Positions 9,376 through 17,373 of a DNA stretch of 64,000 nucleotides are shown in pieces; the first letter of the stretch is position 1; the number at the start of each line of letters is the position of its first letter. The notes under the pieces were generated by a model. It saw nothing but the letters and a program-made list of their open reading frames with translations, made no database searches and had not been told where the DNA came from. The translations under genes and the position numbers were made by a program. Location of the stretch: NCBI RefSeq assembly GCF_000711235.1, contig NZ_JOMI01000004.1:1-64000 (forward strand). Reading direction: 5' to 3'. The stretch is from Prevotella sp. 10(H) (lineage in GTDB: Bacteria > Bacteroidota > Bacteroidia > Bacteroidales > Dysgonomonadaceae).

Positions 9376-9537
9376 ATAATTAATAAATATTTACACTTTA
9401 TTCAAACTAATCACATGTATAATAAAAATTTCTATTATTTGTATTCAAAGCAAGAAACCACAAACCAGACCAAGTGTCAATAAATCAGCAAATTGCAAGA
9501 TAGCAAAAAGTAAATCACACCCTGTTTTTTCGCGCTA

Positions 9538-9568
9538 CAAATGTAGGCATTTTTTGTCTGATAACAAG
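9538..9568 (-). promoter_or_regulatory. Promoter of the SLBB exporter/wzz unit
   Basis: On the minus strand, CTTG (9568-9565) and TACATTTG (9545-9538) are separated by 19 nt, close to the Bacteroidetes TTTG-N19-TAnnTTTG pattern. The -7 box lies within a small dyad (CTACA/TGTAG). The predicted leader is about 155 nt. The rest of the 9376-9631 gap shows no gene. Confidence 0.6.
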
Positions 9569-9631
9569 TATATTTTTAACAAACATTTAAACACATCATA
9601 AAATCCTGCATATCAATAAGTTCCCCAACAG

Positions 9632-10213
9632 CTATCCAAACAATTCTTGTTCTACAATACAACAAATGATATGCCCTACCAATATATGGGATTCCTGTAT
9701 TCTGGGAGTTTCTGTTGAAGGAATTCTAATACAAAGATCACACAAACCTAATGTCTTACCACCGTCTTTTCCGGTCAGGACAATAGATTTTAAACCTTTT
9801 TCTTTGCACACCTTTAATGCTTTAATAATATTCTCAGAATTTCCGGATGTTGTTATCCCGATAAAAACATCGCCTTGCACACCGTGGGCTTGCACCTGAC
9901 GTTCGAATAATCGGTCGAAACCGTAATCATTCCCTATAGCTGTAATTATCGAAGTATCTGTAGATAAGGAAATAGATGGAATCCCCGGCCTGTCGAAATA
10001 AAATCTGCTTACAAATTCTCCTGCTATATGCTGTGCATCTGCTGCACTCCCCCCATTCCCGGCAAGCAATGTTTTAAAACCATTTTTGTAAGCATCAGTA
10101 ACAATCGCGGCAGCCTTGCGGATATCATCCAACAAAACTGAATCAGCTAATATAGCTTCCTTTACCGAAATTGAACTTTGTATTTGCTGTATAATCGTTT
10201 GCTTAATATCCAT
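9632..10213 (-). CDS. gmhA: Phosphoheptose (sedoheptulose-7-phosphate) isomerase
   Basis: This 193-aa protein is full length for GmhA. The SIS domain shows AGNGGSAADAQHIAGEF at residues 51-67, the metal/substrate region DTSIITAIGNDYGFDRLFERQ, the TTSGNSENIIKAL loop near 120, and PSTETPRIQESHI near the C-terminus. It converts sedoheptulose 7-phosphate to D-glycero-D-manno-heptose 7-phosphate, the first step of ADP-heptose synthesis for LPS core or glycans. No other heptose gene is in view. It stands alone between the exporter unit and the divergent SPOR gene. Confidence 0.93.
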   Translation of the reverse strand: MDIKQTIIQQIQSSISVKEAILADSVLLDDIRKAAAIVTDAYKNGFKTLLAGNGGSAADAQHIAGEFVSRFYFDRPGIPSISLSTDTSIITAIGNDYGFDRLFERQVQAHGVQGDVFIGITTSGNSENIIKALKVCKEKGLKSIVLTGKDGGKTLGLCDLCIRIPSTETPRIQESHILVGHIICCIVEQELFG

Positions 10214-10399
10214 AACCTTTTATTTTCAGCTGCAAAATTAATCTTTTTATCTTAAAATCAGGTATTTTTCATCCGATTCTTTTCATTAATTACGGATATA
10301 AATCCACTCATAGAAAGACATAGTAATCTGAATATGATTATAATAAAAAGTTGTTAATAACTTTCCTAATTTTATATTATAAAATATCATCCGGTTTTT

Positions 10400-10407
10400 T
10401 ATCTTTG
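10400..10407 (+). promoter_or_regulatory. -7 element only 4 nt before the SPOR gene start
   Basis: TATCTTTG matches the -7 consensus and ends 4 nt before the ATG at 10412. No good -33 TTTG is seen at the usual spacing. If used, transcription would start at or next to the start codon, giving a leaderless or nearly leaderless mRNA. Confidence 0.5.
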
Positions 10408-10411
10408 TAAA

Positions 10412-11368
10412 ATGGAAAAAATATTATTTAAATACCTGGAACATTTACTGCCCATACATAACTGTGTGATTATTCCGGATTTAGGAGGCTTTATTCTCAA
10501 TATGGAACCTGCCCTTTTCTTATCCGATGGCAGAATTAATCCGCCGAGATATAGTATTGTTTTCAATCCCGATTTAAACTACAACGATGGCATTATTGCG
10601 ACGCATATAACTAAAATTAAAAGCAGTTCATATAACTCTGCCAATAAACAAATAAAAAGTTTTGTAAAAGCCATAAAAGCCGATCTGAAAACTGGCAAAA
10701 CCATTTTGTGCGGCAACTTAGGCTCATTTACCGCCGATTCCAGTCTGAATATTATATTCACTCCTAACAAATCCTTGATATATCCGGCTTTGTGGGGGTT
10801 AAACTCAATTAATATCAGACATCTGTCAGAAATTAATCAAACCACGCTCAGGGAGAAAAGGAATATACGGCTCAGATATACTGCCGGAAGAGTTGCCGCT
10901 GCGGTAGCAGCTATAGCATTCTTTATAATTCCAATCAACATCGAAGATAGCAATTCGGATAAAACAACACAGCAGGCAAGTTTTATTTCTACTATCAACA
11001 GTTCTCTGACCGAAACGGCCAAAACTGAAAATAACGTTGAAGCCGAAAAAATAACAGCAAACACTGCTCTGTTTGAAAAGCCAATTGAAAACGAAGCGCC
11101 TAAAGCTGTAGAAGAGAAAAAGAAATCTAATAAATCTTACTACATTATTGTAGGGGGGGAAGTAGAAGAAAGTCAAGCGAACAGGCTCTTGAAAAAGATA
11201 CGCGAGCAGGAATTCGAACAGGCAAAGATTATAGAATGCTGGGATAGGTACAGAATATATGTGGCCTCCTTCGATGACAAAAATGAAGCCGAAACATTCC
11301 TCACTGCTTTCAGAAAAGAACACCCTAAATATGAAGCAGCATGGCTATATCCAATGAAAAATAAGTAG
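10412..11368 (+). CDS. HU-CCDC81-like and SPOR domain protein
   Basis: This 318-aa protein starts with two HU-like CCDC81-type modules (residues 1-135; LPIHNCVIIPDLGGFILN and GNLGSFTADS are typical). A single membrane segment follows around 158-176, then a low-complexity linker rich in Glu, Lys and Ala, and a C-terminal SPOR domain at about 245-318 (YYIIVGGEVEESQANRLLKK). SPOR domains bind denuded septal peptidoglycan. The HU part is cytoplasmic by this topology, so the protein may tie DNA or another cytoplasmic partner to the division site; that link is inference. The gene ends at a strong bidirectional terminator. Confidence 0.88.
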   Translation: MEKILFKYLEHLLPIHNCVIIPDLGGFILNMEPALFLSDGRINPPRYSIVFNPDLNYNDGIIATHITKIKSSSYNSANKQIKSFVKAIKADLKTGKTILCGNLGSFTADSSLNIIFTPNKSLIYPALWGLNSINIRHLSEINQTTLREKRNIRLRYTAGRVAAAVAAIAFFIIPINIEDSNSDKTTQQASFISTINSSLTETAKTENNVEAEKITANTALFEKPIENEAPKAVEEKKKSNKSYYIIVGGEVEESQANRLLKKIREQEFEQAKIIECWDRYRIYVASFDDKNEAETFLTAFRKEHPKYEAAWLYPMKNK

Positions 11369-11390
11369 GGTATTTATCTATATAACAGAA

Positions 11391-11420
11391 AAAGTCCGGC
11401 AGAACCGGACTTTTTTTTAT
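11391..11420. terminator. Bidirectional terminator between the SPOR gene and upp
   Basis: AAAGTCCGG (11391-11399) and CCGGACTTT (11405-11413) form a perfect stem with a 5-nt loop. A runs precede it and T runs follow it, so it can stop transcripts from both convergent genes. Confidence 0.92.
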
Positions 11421-11438
11421 TCTGTTCTCCTCAGACTC

Positions 11439-12095
11439 TTATTCTTTTTCACCATATGCAAGGTCACCTGCATCGCCCAAGCCGGGAATAATATAAGCAA
11501 ATTCATTCAGTTCAGGATCGATTGCCGCTGCCCAGATAGTAGTCCGTTCTTTAGGAAAATTCTGTTCGCAGTATTCAATTGCCTGTTTACTGGCAATAAT
11601 AGTGGCAATGTGTATATGCTTAGGTTGACCTTTAGTAAGGAGCGCCTGATAAGACAAATCCATGCTTCCTCCGGTAGCAAGCATAGGATCAGTTAGGATC
11701 AGCACCTTATCCTCTATTCGTGGTGAGGCAATATACTCGATATGAACGTGAAAACTCTGATGATTTTCCCGGTATTTACGATATGCGGATACAAATGCAT
11801 TCTCCGCCTGATCGAAACAGTTCAGGAAACCATGATGATAAACAAGCCCTGCTCGCAAAATTGTACCGATTACTATAGGATCAATCGGCACATTGGTAAC
11901 AGAAGTACCCAGAGGTGTAGTAGTTTCAAGAGGAAAATAATTTAACGTCTTACTTATCTCATAAGCCATAATTTCACCGATACGCTCCACATTACGCCTG
12001 AACCGCATGCTATCTTTCTGAATTTCCACATCACGCAGTTCGCTGACAAAACGATTTAAAATTGTATTTTGTTCTGATAGATTTATTGTTTTCAT
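11439..12095 (-). CDS. upp: Uracil phosphoribosyltransferase
   Basis: This 218-aa protein has the UPRT features: the RAGL segment (81-84), the PRPP-binding loop DPMLATGGS (136-144), and the C-terminal uracil-binding region with IPGLGDAGDLAYG. It makes UMP from uracil and PRPP for pyrimidine salvage in the cytoplasm. A -7-like TAATTTTG lies upstream at 12118-12111 on the minus strand. Downstream it shares a bidirectional terminator with the SPOR gene. Confidence 0.95.
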   Translation of the reverse strand: MKTINLSEQNTILNRFVSELRDVEIQKDSMRFRRNVERIGEIMAYEISKTLNYFPLETTTPLGTSVTNVPIDPIVIGTILRAGLVYHHGFLNCFDQAENAFVSAYRKYRENHQSFHVHIEYIASPRIEDKVLILTDPMLATGGSMDLSYQALLTKGQPKHIHIATIIASKQAIEYCEQNFPKERTTIWAAAIDPELNEFAYIIPGLGDAGDLAYGEKE

Positions 12096-12158
12096 TATTG
12101 TATTTTAGGCCAAAATTAATTGTTTTTCTTTCAAATTCACAAGACAAATTCTTAAAAC

Positions 12159-12902
12159 TCACTTATTCCATATATCCCATGCCGCCAAAGCCTGCAATTC
12201 AAGCATCTCAGCACCGTTCTTTATGGCAGCACCATTCTCCTTGCCCAACCTCAAAAATTTTGTTTCAGCAGGATTATAGACCAAATCATACAGAAGATGA
12301 CTACGGGTCAAATAATTATATGGGATATCCGGTGCCTCATCCACATTGGGAAAAGTACCTAAAGGGGAAGAGTTAATAATAACCTTGTATTCGTTCAACA
12401 TTTCTTTATTAAGGTCGGCATACGACAACTGCCCCTGCTTCGGTGTGCGGGATACATATTTGAAATCCAGTCCGAGATTATGCAATCCTTCGGCTACAGC
12501 CTTAGAAGCCCCTCCTGTACCTAATATCAATGCTTTTTGGTGAATATCTTTATTTATAAGTGGTAAAATCGAGTTTCGAAAACCTATAATATCGGAATTG
12601 TGCCCTGTCAGTTTTACCTTATCTCCTACCCTATCTACTTTGATGACATTTACCGCCCCTATTTCCTGTGTTTGCGGATCTAGTTCATCCAGATATGGAA
12701 TAACTTTCTCCTTATACGGGATCGTAACATTCAATCCTTTCAAATTTGGATGCGACTGTATAATCTGAGGAAATAATGAAATATCTTCTATTTCGAATTT
12801 TACATATTCGGCATCTATATTTTCCCTTACAAATTTCTCTGTAAAATACTTCGGTGAAAACGAATGCCCAAGCGGATAACCTACTATTCCATATAAATCC
12901 AT
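12159..12902 (-). CDS. aroE: Shikimate dehydrogenase
   Basis: This 247-aa protein starts with YGIVGYPLGHSFSPKYF, whose Ser-x-Ser binds shikimate. The catalytic lysine lies in NVTIPYKEKV and the NADP-binding loop is LILGTGGASKAV. It reduces 3-dehydroshikimate to shikimate in aromatic amino acid synthesis. It is slightly shorter than the E. coli enzyme (272 aa), as in other Bacteroidetes. It is separated by 63 bp from upp and may be transcribed with it. Confidence 0.95.
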   Translation of the reverse strand: MDLYGIVGYPLGHSFSPKYFTEKFVRENIDAEYVKFEIEDISLFPQIIQSHPNLKGLNVTIPYKEKVIPYLDELDPQTQEIGAVNVIKVDRVGDKVKLTGHNSDIIGFRNSILPLINKDIHQKALILGTGGASKAVAEGLHNLGLDFKYVSRTPKQGQLSYADLNKEMLNEYKVIINSSPLGTFPNVDEAPDIPYNYLTRSHLLYDLVYNPAETKFLRLGKENGAAIKNGAEMLELQALAAWDIWNK

Positions 12903-12943
12903 AATCGGGTAAAATAATTATTCAACAATAAAAATGGGAAAGT

Positions 12944-12986
12944 ACAAAAAAATAGGATAACACCTTTACGGGCAGTTATCCTATTT
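12944..12986 (-). terminator. Terminator after the OmpH-like gene
   Basis: On the minus strand a perfect 12-bp stem (12986-12975 with 12961-12950) with a 13-nt loop is followed by a T run. It lies 18 bp past the stop of the OmpH-like gene and separates it from aroE. Confidence 0.9.
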
Positions 12987-13003
12987 CTGTATTGTTAGTA
13001 TTA

Positions 13004-13621
13004 TTACTTGGCAGCCTCTGGTTTGTAACGGCTGTTGAGTAATACTATTACGTCTTTAGTTATATCGTAAGAATCTTTTGCCAGCAATACATTATCCAGC
13101 CCTGTGTTGCTGAAAATAATCTGATAGTTGGCTTTCTTATTGTATTCTTTCAGGCATGTGCGTACAGAGTCTGTAACCTGTGCATTCATCTTTGCCTGTT
13201 TTCTCATATAGTCATCCTGCAACCGCTGCGCTGTAGCATGCAGGTCTGACTCGATTTTTTGTATACGCGTTTGCTCCTGTTGTGCTCTTTCCTGACTCAG
13301 AAATACATTGTTTTCAAGTTTCTTGCGAAAATCGGCAACCTCATTTTCAAACTGTCTTTGCTTATTGTTCAAAGTCGCATTCGCACTGTTGTATTCCTTC
13401 ATCAAAACATCGTTTGCATCTTTTGCGTAGTTGTAGTTGATAAGTAATGAGTCAACGTTGACATAAGCCACGGGCAAAACACCTGTTGAATCTCCTTCTG
13501 CAAAATTAAGGGATGCAGATCCCCCTTCTGTGCCTTTCTTATTAGACGTAAAAAACAAAATAAATAAAACGATGATAGCTACTGCAAGCACACCGTTGAT
13601 AATGTAAGAGATATTCTTCAT
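13004..13621 (-). CDS. OmpH/Skp-family periplasmic chaperone-like protein
   Basis: This 205-aa protein has an N-terminal hydrophobic segment (residues 9-25, signal anchor or signal peptide). It then carries the OmpH pattern: a VAYVNVDSLLINY strand, a long charged coiled coil (about 75-145), and a C-terminal return strand IIFSNTGLDNVLLAKDSYDIT. Skp-like proteins hold unfolded outer-membrane proteins in the periplasm. Genes of this family usually sit near bamA; here it stands alone, so it may be a diverged paralog. A TATCTTTG -7 box is upstream on the minus strand (13705-13698). Confidence 0.82.
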   Translation of the reverse strand: MKNISYIINGVLAVAIIVLFILFFTSNKKGTEGGSASLNFAEGDSTGVLPVAYVNVDSLLINYNYAKDANDVLMKEYNSANATLNNKQRQFENEVADFRKKLENNVFLSQERAQQEQTRIQKIESDLHATAQRLQDDYMRKQAKMNAQVTDSVRTCLKEYNKKANYQIIFSNTGLDNVLLAKDSYDITKDVIVLLNSRYKPEAAK

Positions 13622-13697
13622 TTATTTAAATGCATTTAGTTAATCCTTCTTTATAGAAAATCAGTCGATACCGATCTATCATTTTTGAACGACTTGG

Positions 13698-13705
13698 CAA
13701 AGATA
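13698..13705 (-). promoter_or_regulatory. -7 element upstream of the OmpH-like gene
   Basis: The minus strand reads TATCTTTG about 75 nt upstream of the start codon. No TTTG is found at the standard -33 spacing. Confidence 0.4.
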
Positions 13706-13837
13706 TATCTTTATGTTAAAACATTGTCACAAATAAACCTTTAAAAGATGTAAAAAAATTGGTTTTTACTTACCAACTACATATTTTTATGTGTTATTAC
13801 CAAATAGAATAGTAATTTATTAAAATTTTTAACCCGC

Positions 13838-15295
13838 ATGACAATAAAAGATCTGAAGCCGGCAGGCGTATGGAATTATTTTTATGAAATAACCCAAATC
13901 CCGCGCCCGTCAAAGAAAGAAGAGAAAATCATTGCTTATCTTCTCGATTTCGCAAAGAAACACAATCTTGATGTAAAAAAGGACGAAGCCGGAAATGTCC
14001 TTATCACGAAACCAGCGACAAAAGGAAAAGAAAATCTTCCGACAGTGATACTACAGGGACATGTAGACATGGTATGCGAAAAAAATAACGATACTGTACA
14101 TGACTTCGACAACGACCCGATAGAAACCTTCATAGAAAACGACTGGGTAAAAGCAAAAGGAACCACCCTTGGTGCAGATAACGGCGTAGGCGTTGCTGCC
14201 GCACTGGCTATTCTGGCGTCGGATACTATCGAACACGGAAAATTGGAATGCCTCTTTACAGTGGATGAAGAAACAGGCCTAACAGGGGCTTATGCTTTAG
14301 GTAAAGATTTTCTGAAAGGGGATATACTTATCAATCTGGATACAGAAGAAGAAGGCGAAGTATATATCGGTTGTGCCGGAGGTAAAATTACTACTGCCAC
14401 ATTTACATACAGGCCGGAAGCCGTTCCTTCGAATTATTTCTGGTTCAGGGCACAGGTGACAGGACTGAATGGCGGACATTCGGGCTCGGAAATACATAAA
14501 GGACTTGGTAACGCAAATAAAATACTCAACCGCTATCTGTGGGAATTGAGCAGAAAATACGACTTTGTCCTTTCCGAATTTAACGGTGGTAATCTACATA
14601 ATGCGATTGCTCGCGAAGCCTATGCAATAGCAGGTGTACCTTATAATAAAAAAGAGGATGTAATCGTAGAACTCAACACTCTGGCTCCGGAAATCGAAGC
14701 CGAACTGAAAGCTATAGACCCGAAACTGAAAATGACAGTTGAATCTACAGATACGCCGTCATTTATTATAGACAGGGATACGACAGAAAATCTGTTGAAT
14801 GCATTATATGCCTGCCCGCATGGTGTGTTAGGCATGAGCTTCGAAATACCGGGATTGGTGGAAACATCTACAAATCTGGCTTCGGTGAAGATGAAAGAAG
14901 GAAATACAATCCTTATCACTACCAGCCAGAGAAGTTCGACCAACTCGCTGAAAGACGATGCCGGAAATATTGTAAATGCTGTTTTCACTTTGGCTAAAGC
15001 AAAAGTAGAACACTCGGCCGGATATCCGGGCTGGCGCCCTAATCCGGATTCGAGAGTACTGGGTGTTGCCAAAGAAGCTTACAAAAAACTATTCGGTAAA
15101 GAACCTGAAATAATGGCTATACATGCAGGGCTCGAGTGCGGACTATTCCTTGAAAAATATCCGCATCTGGATATGATTTCGTGTGGCCCTACAATCCGCA
15201 ATGCGCATTCACCGGAAGAGCAGATAGAAATATCCTCAGTAGAAAAATGGTGGAATTTCTTACTGGAAACCCTCAATAATATTCCGGCTAAATGA
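13838..15295 (+). CDS. pepD: Aminoacyl-histidine dipeptidase (M20 family)
   Basis: This 485-aa protein is full length for PepD. Metal ligands are visible as H75 and D77 in LQGHVDMVCEKN, D114 in TLGADNGVGVAAA, and E144/E145 in DEETGLTGA. The lid domain lies between about 205 and 385, and GLECGLFLEKYP plus NAHSPEEQIE supply the late metal residues. It hydrolyses Xaa-His and related dipeptides in the cytoplasm. It is monocistronic, ended by a hairpin at 15337-15375. Confidence 0.95.
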   Translation: MTIKDLKPAGVWNYFYEITQIPRPSKKEEKIIAYLLDFAKKHNLDVKKDEAGNVLITKPATKGKENLPTVILQGHVDMVCEKNNDTVHDFDNDPIETFIENDWVKAKGTTLGADNGVGVAAALAILASDTIEHGKLECLFTVDEETGLTGAYALGKDFLKGDILINLDTEEEGEVYIGCAGGKITTATFTYRPEAVPSNYFWFRAQVTGLNGGHSGSEIHKGLGNANKILNRYLWELSRKYDFVLSEFNGGNLHNAIAREAYAIAGVPYNKKEDVIVELNTLAPEIEAELKAIDPKLKMTVESTDTPSFIIDRDTTENLLNALYACPHGVLGMSFEIPGLVETSTNLASVKMKEGNTILITTSQRSSTNSLKDDAGNIVNAVFTLAKAKVEHSAGYPGWRPNPDSRVLGVAKEAYKKLFGKEPEIMAIHAGLECGLFLEKYPHLDMISCGPTIRNAHSPEEQIEISSVEKWWNFLLETLNNIPAK

Positions 15296-15330
15296 TACAA
15301 TTTTATTATTTAGCATTATAAACATATATA

Positions 15331-15338
15331 TATCTTTG
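15331..15338 (+). promoter_or_regulatory. -7 element upstream of the acyltransferase
   Basis: TATCTTTG matches the -7 consensus. Transcription would begin near 15344, inside the left arm of the hairpin at 15337-15369. This excludes the upstream in-frame ATG at 15341 as the start and favours the ATG at 15422. Confidence 0.5.
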
Positions 15339-15375
15339 TCGTGTCGATAACCGGATTATCGGCACGGCATTTTTT
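15337..15375 (+). terminator. Terminator of pepD
   Basis: Arms 15337-15350 and 15356-15369 form a 14-bp stem with two G-U pairs and a CCGGA loop, followed by six T. It begins 42 nt past the pepD stop. Confidence 0.85.
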
Positions 15376-15421
15376 GATACTTAATTCTAAACAGACCCAA
15401 TTAAACACTAATAAACGGAAA

Positions 15422-16486
15422 ATGAAGGGAGAAAGAGTATTCAGCCTTGACCTGCTCAGGGTATTAGCCTGCTATATGGTTATACAGGTTCATGCAGGAG
15501 AATTCTATTATATAGGCGAAGGCAACACGGTGATAAACAATGCAGATGCCTCCTGGGTCGGCCTTTATAATTCCTTATTCAGGAGTGCTGTTCCCCTCTT
15601 TATTATGATCACAGGATATTTTGTCCTTCCGGTAAAGGAAGAGATGAGCACATTTTTCAAAAGGCGTTTTACACGTGTAGTGATTCCCTTTGTTGTATGG
15701 TGCGGGCTGTATGCCGTATATTTTTTCTTTACGGGAGACTCGACTTTGGGAGAAGTATTTATCAATATAGCCAAAATCCCTGTCAATTTCGGTGTGGAAG
15801 TAGGGCATCTCTGGTATATTTATATGCTTATAGGGCTATATCTGTTTTTTCCGATTATATCTCCATGGCTCAACAGTGCTTCACGCAACAATATCCTTTT
15901 CTTCCTTGTTATATGGGCAGTAACATTGCTTCTGCCATATATACACCGTGAATTTCCCGAAGTACTTGGCGAATGTTTCTGGAATCCGACACCACTATTA
16001 TATTATTTCAGCGGATTTCTCGGATTTGCCGTTCTTGGGTGCTATCTGAAAAAATTCCATAAGGAAAAGAACAAATGGGATTTAACGGCAGGAGTTGCCC
16101 TTATCGTGATCGGGTACCTCATCACTTATACTCTTTTTATCACACGTCTGGATACGGAAAAAATGGTTACCGATCTCGAACTGTCATGGAACTACGGAAC
16201 TATCAATGTAGCTATGATGGCTTTGGGAATATTTTTAGTGATAAAGAATATTCAATTCAAAAAAAATAATGCTTTTAGAAGAAGAATGGTAAGTATTTCT
16301 ATGATGAGTTACGGAATGTACCTGGTCCATATTATGGTACTGAATTTCTTCTACTGGGCATTCAACGATATGTTTTCATCGGCGGCTGTCAAGATTCCGT
16401 TAATGGCTGTATGTACATTCATAGTGTCTTATATAATTATTAAATTAATTTCATATCGGTCGAGGAGCAAATATATTATAGGTTAA
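15422..16486 (+). CDS. Acyltransferase family 3 membrane protein
   Basis: The protein is 354 aa from the ATG at 15422. An ATG 27 codons upstream is rejected because it lies inside the pepD terminator. It opens with MKGERVFSLDLLRVLACYMV, the usual acyltransferase-3 start, with a catalytic-type histidine in IQVHAGEF. About ten membrane segments follow, including a GHLWYIYMLIGLYLFFPII motif typical of the family. Such enzymes O-acylate sugars of surface glycans or lipids, using a cytoplasmic acyl donor. Its neighbours give no substrate, and it has its own promoter. Confidence 0.88.
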   Translation: MKGERVFSLDLLRVLACYMVIQVHAGEFYYIGEGNTVINNADASWVGLYNSLFRSAVPLFIMITGYFVLPVKEEMSTFFKRRFTRVVIPFVVWCGLYAVYFFFTGDSTLGEVFINIAKIPVNFGVEVGHLWYIYMLIGLYLFFPIISPWLNSASRNNILFFLVIWAVTLLLPYIHREFPEVLGECFWNPTPLLYYFSGFLGFAVLGCYLKKFHKEKNKWDLTAGVALIVIGYLITYTLFITRLDTEKMVTDLELSWNYGTINVAMMALGIFLVIKNIQFKKNNAFRRRMVSISMMSYGMYLVHIMVLNFFYWAFNDMFSSAAVKIPLMAVCTFIVSYIIIKLISYRSRSKYIIG

Positions 16487-16542
16487 TCGTATCTTTGTAA
16501 TAATAAGCAACAGCATGAAATATATTTATCTATATAATATAC

Positions 16543-16610
16543 AAATAGTTACAAGATAAAAAGTAACTATTTAGCAATATACGCAAAAAAGGTTACCTTT
16601 GTTACTTTTT
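16543..16610. repeat. GTTAC/GTAAC dyads in the dsbA upstream region
   Basis: AAATAGTTAC (16543-16552) and GTAACTATTT (16563-16572) are a perfect 10-bp inverted repeat with a 10-nt spacer. AAAAAGTAAC (16558-16567) is also the exact inverse of GTTACTTTTT (16601-16610), so two alternative hairpins are possible. The second dyad spans the predicted promoter. Confidence 0.65.
16570..16601 (+). promoter_or_regulatory. Promoter of the dsbA-lipoprotein-EEP-GT14 cluster
   Basis: TTTA (16570-16573), 20 nt, then TACCTTTG (16594-16601) match the Bacteroidetes promoter with one mismatch in the -33 box. The start codon is at 16640, giving a leader of about 30 nt. Confidence 0.6.
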
Positions 16611-16636
16611 AACATTATATAGTTAATAAAAGTAAA
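16592..16636 (+). repeat. 45-bp promoter/leader block, copy 1
   Basis: This block covers the -7 box and leader of dsbA up to 3 nt before the ATG. It matches 56227-56271 at about 37 of 45 positions without gaps. Shared elements are GTTACYTTTGTTACYTTTTAAC and ATATAGTTAAT. Confidence 0.7.
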
Positions 16637-16639
16637 ATT

Positions 16640-17362
16640 ATGGATAAAATGAAAATCGAGATATGGTCGGATATAGCCTGTCCATTCTGCTATATAGGAA
16701 AGCGTAAACTAGAGGCGGCACTCGCGCAGTTTCCGCATAAAGACAAAGTTGAACTTGTGTGGAACAGCTACGAACTCGACCCCGAATTGCCTAAAGAGGC
16801 TTTGGAATCGAAGATATACGGCTATTTTGCCGACAAGCACAATATGAGCGTCAATGAAGCGCACGAAACAATGGAACGGACTGCGGCGCTGGCAAAAGAA
16901 GTGGGGCTGAACTTCGATTATGACAACCTCATCGTTGCCAATACATCGGATGCTTTACGCTTAGTTAAACTGGCCAAAGAGTCGGGACTTGCTACCGAAG
17001 CTGAAGAAGTACTGTTCGATGCCTACTTTGCTAAAGGCGAAGATGTAAGCGATAAGAATGTACTTGTAAAGCTGGGCACTAAAATCGGGCTGAAAGAAGA
17101 CGATATTTTGAAAATGCTCGACAGCGATAAATATCTCAATGAAATAAAGAAAGATATAGCCTATAGCGAGAATGTCCTTAATTTGGAATACATTCCGTTT
17201 TATGTATTCAACAACGAGCAAATGGTACAGGGTTCTATCCCCGTAGAAGATTATCTTGAAGTGCTGACCAAAGCTTACGCGGACTGGGAAAAAGGCATTT
17301 CTAACAATAGCGGAGAAATAATAAGCGGGAAATCCTGTTCTATAGACGGTATTTGCAGCTAA
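16640..17362 (+). CDS. DsbA-family oxidoreductase (FrnE type)
   Basis: This 240-aa protein has the thioredoxin-fold motif CPFC at C14-C17 (DIACPFCYIGKRKLE). A helical insertion follows, then the cis-Pro region NLEYIPFYVFN around residue 180. There is no signal peptide, so it is cytoplasmic like FrnE-type 2-hydroxychromene-isomerase-related proteins. A C-terminal extension ends GKSCSIDGICS with two more cysteines, a possible metal or redox site. It leads a compact cluster in which the next lipoprotein gene begins immediately downstream. Confidence 0.9.
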   Translation: MDKMKIEIWSDIACPFCYIGKRKLEAALAQFPHKDKVELVWNSYELDPELPKEALESKIYGYFADKHNMSVNEAHETMERTAALAKEVGLNFDYDNLIVANTSDALRLVKLAKESGLATEAEEVLFDAYFAKGEDVSDKNVLVKLGTKIGLKEDDILKMLDSDKYLNEIKKDIAYSENVLNLEYIPFYVFNNEQMVQGSIPVEDYLEVLTKAYADWEKGISNNSGEIISGKSCSIDGICS

Positions 17363-17373
17363 AAATATATGAA

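Noticed and set aside
10826-11323. Long minus-strand frame inside the SPOR gene
   Set aside because: It is antisense to a well-supported gene, with no family match and no ribosome site.
12950-12986. Inverted repeat near 12.95 kb as a regulatory dyad
   Set aside because: On the minus strand it has a T-tract just past a stop codon, so it is a terminator.
15341-15421. Upstream ATG as start of the acyltransferase
   Set aside because: It lies in the stem of the pepD terminator and adds 27 residues unlike the family.
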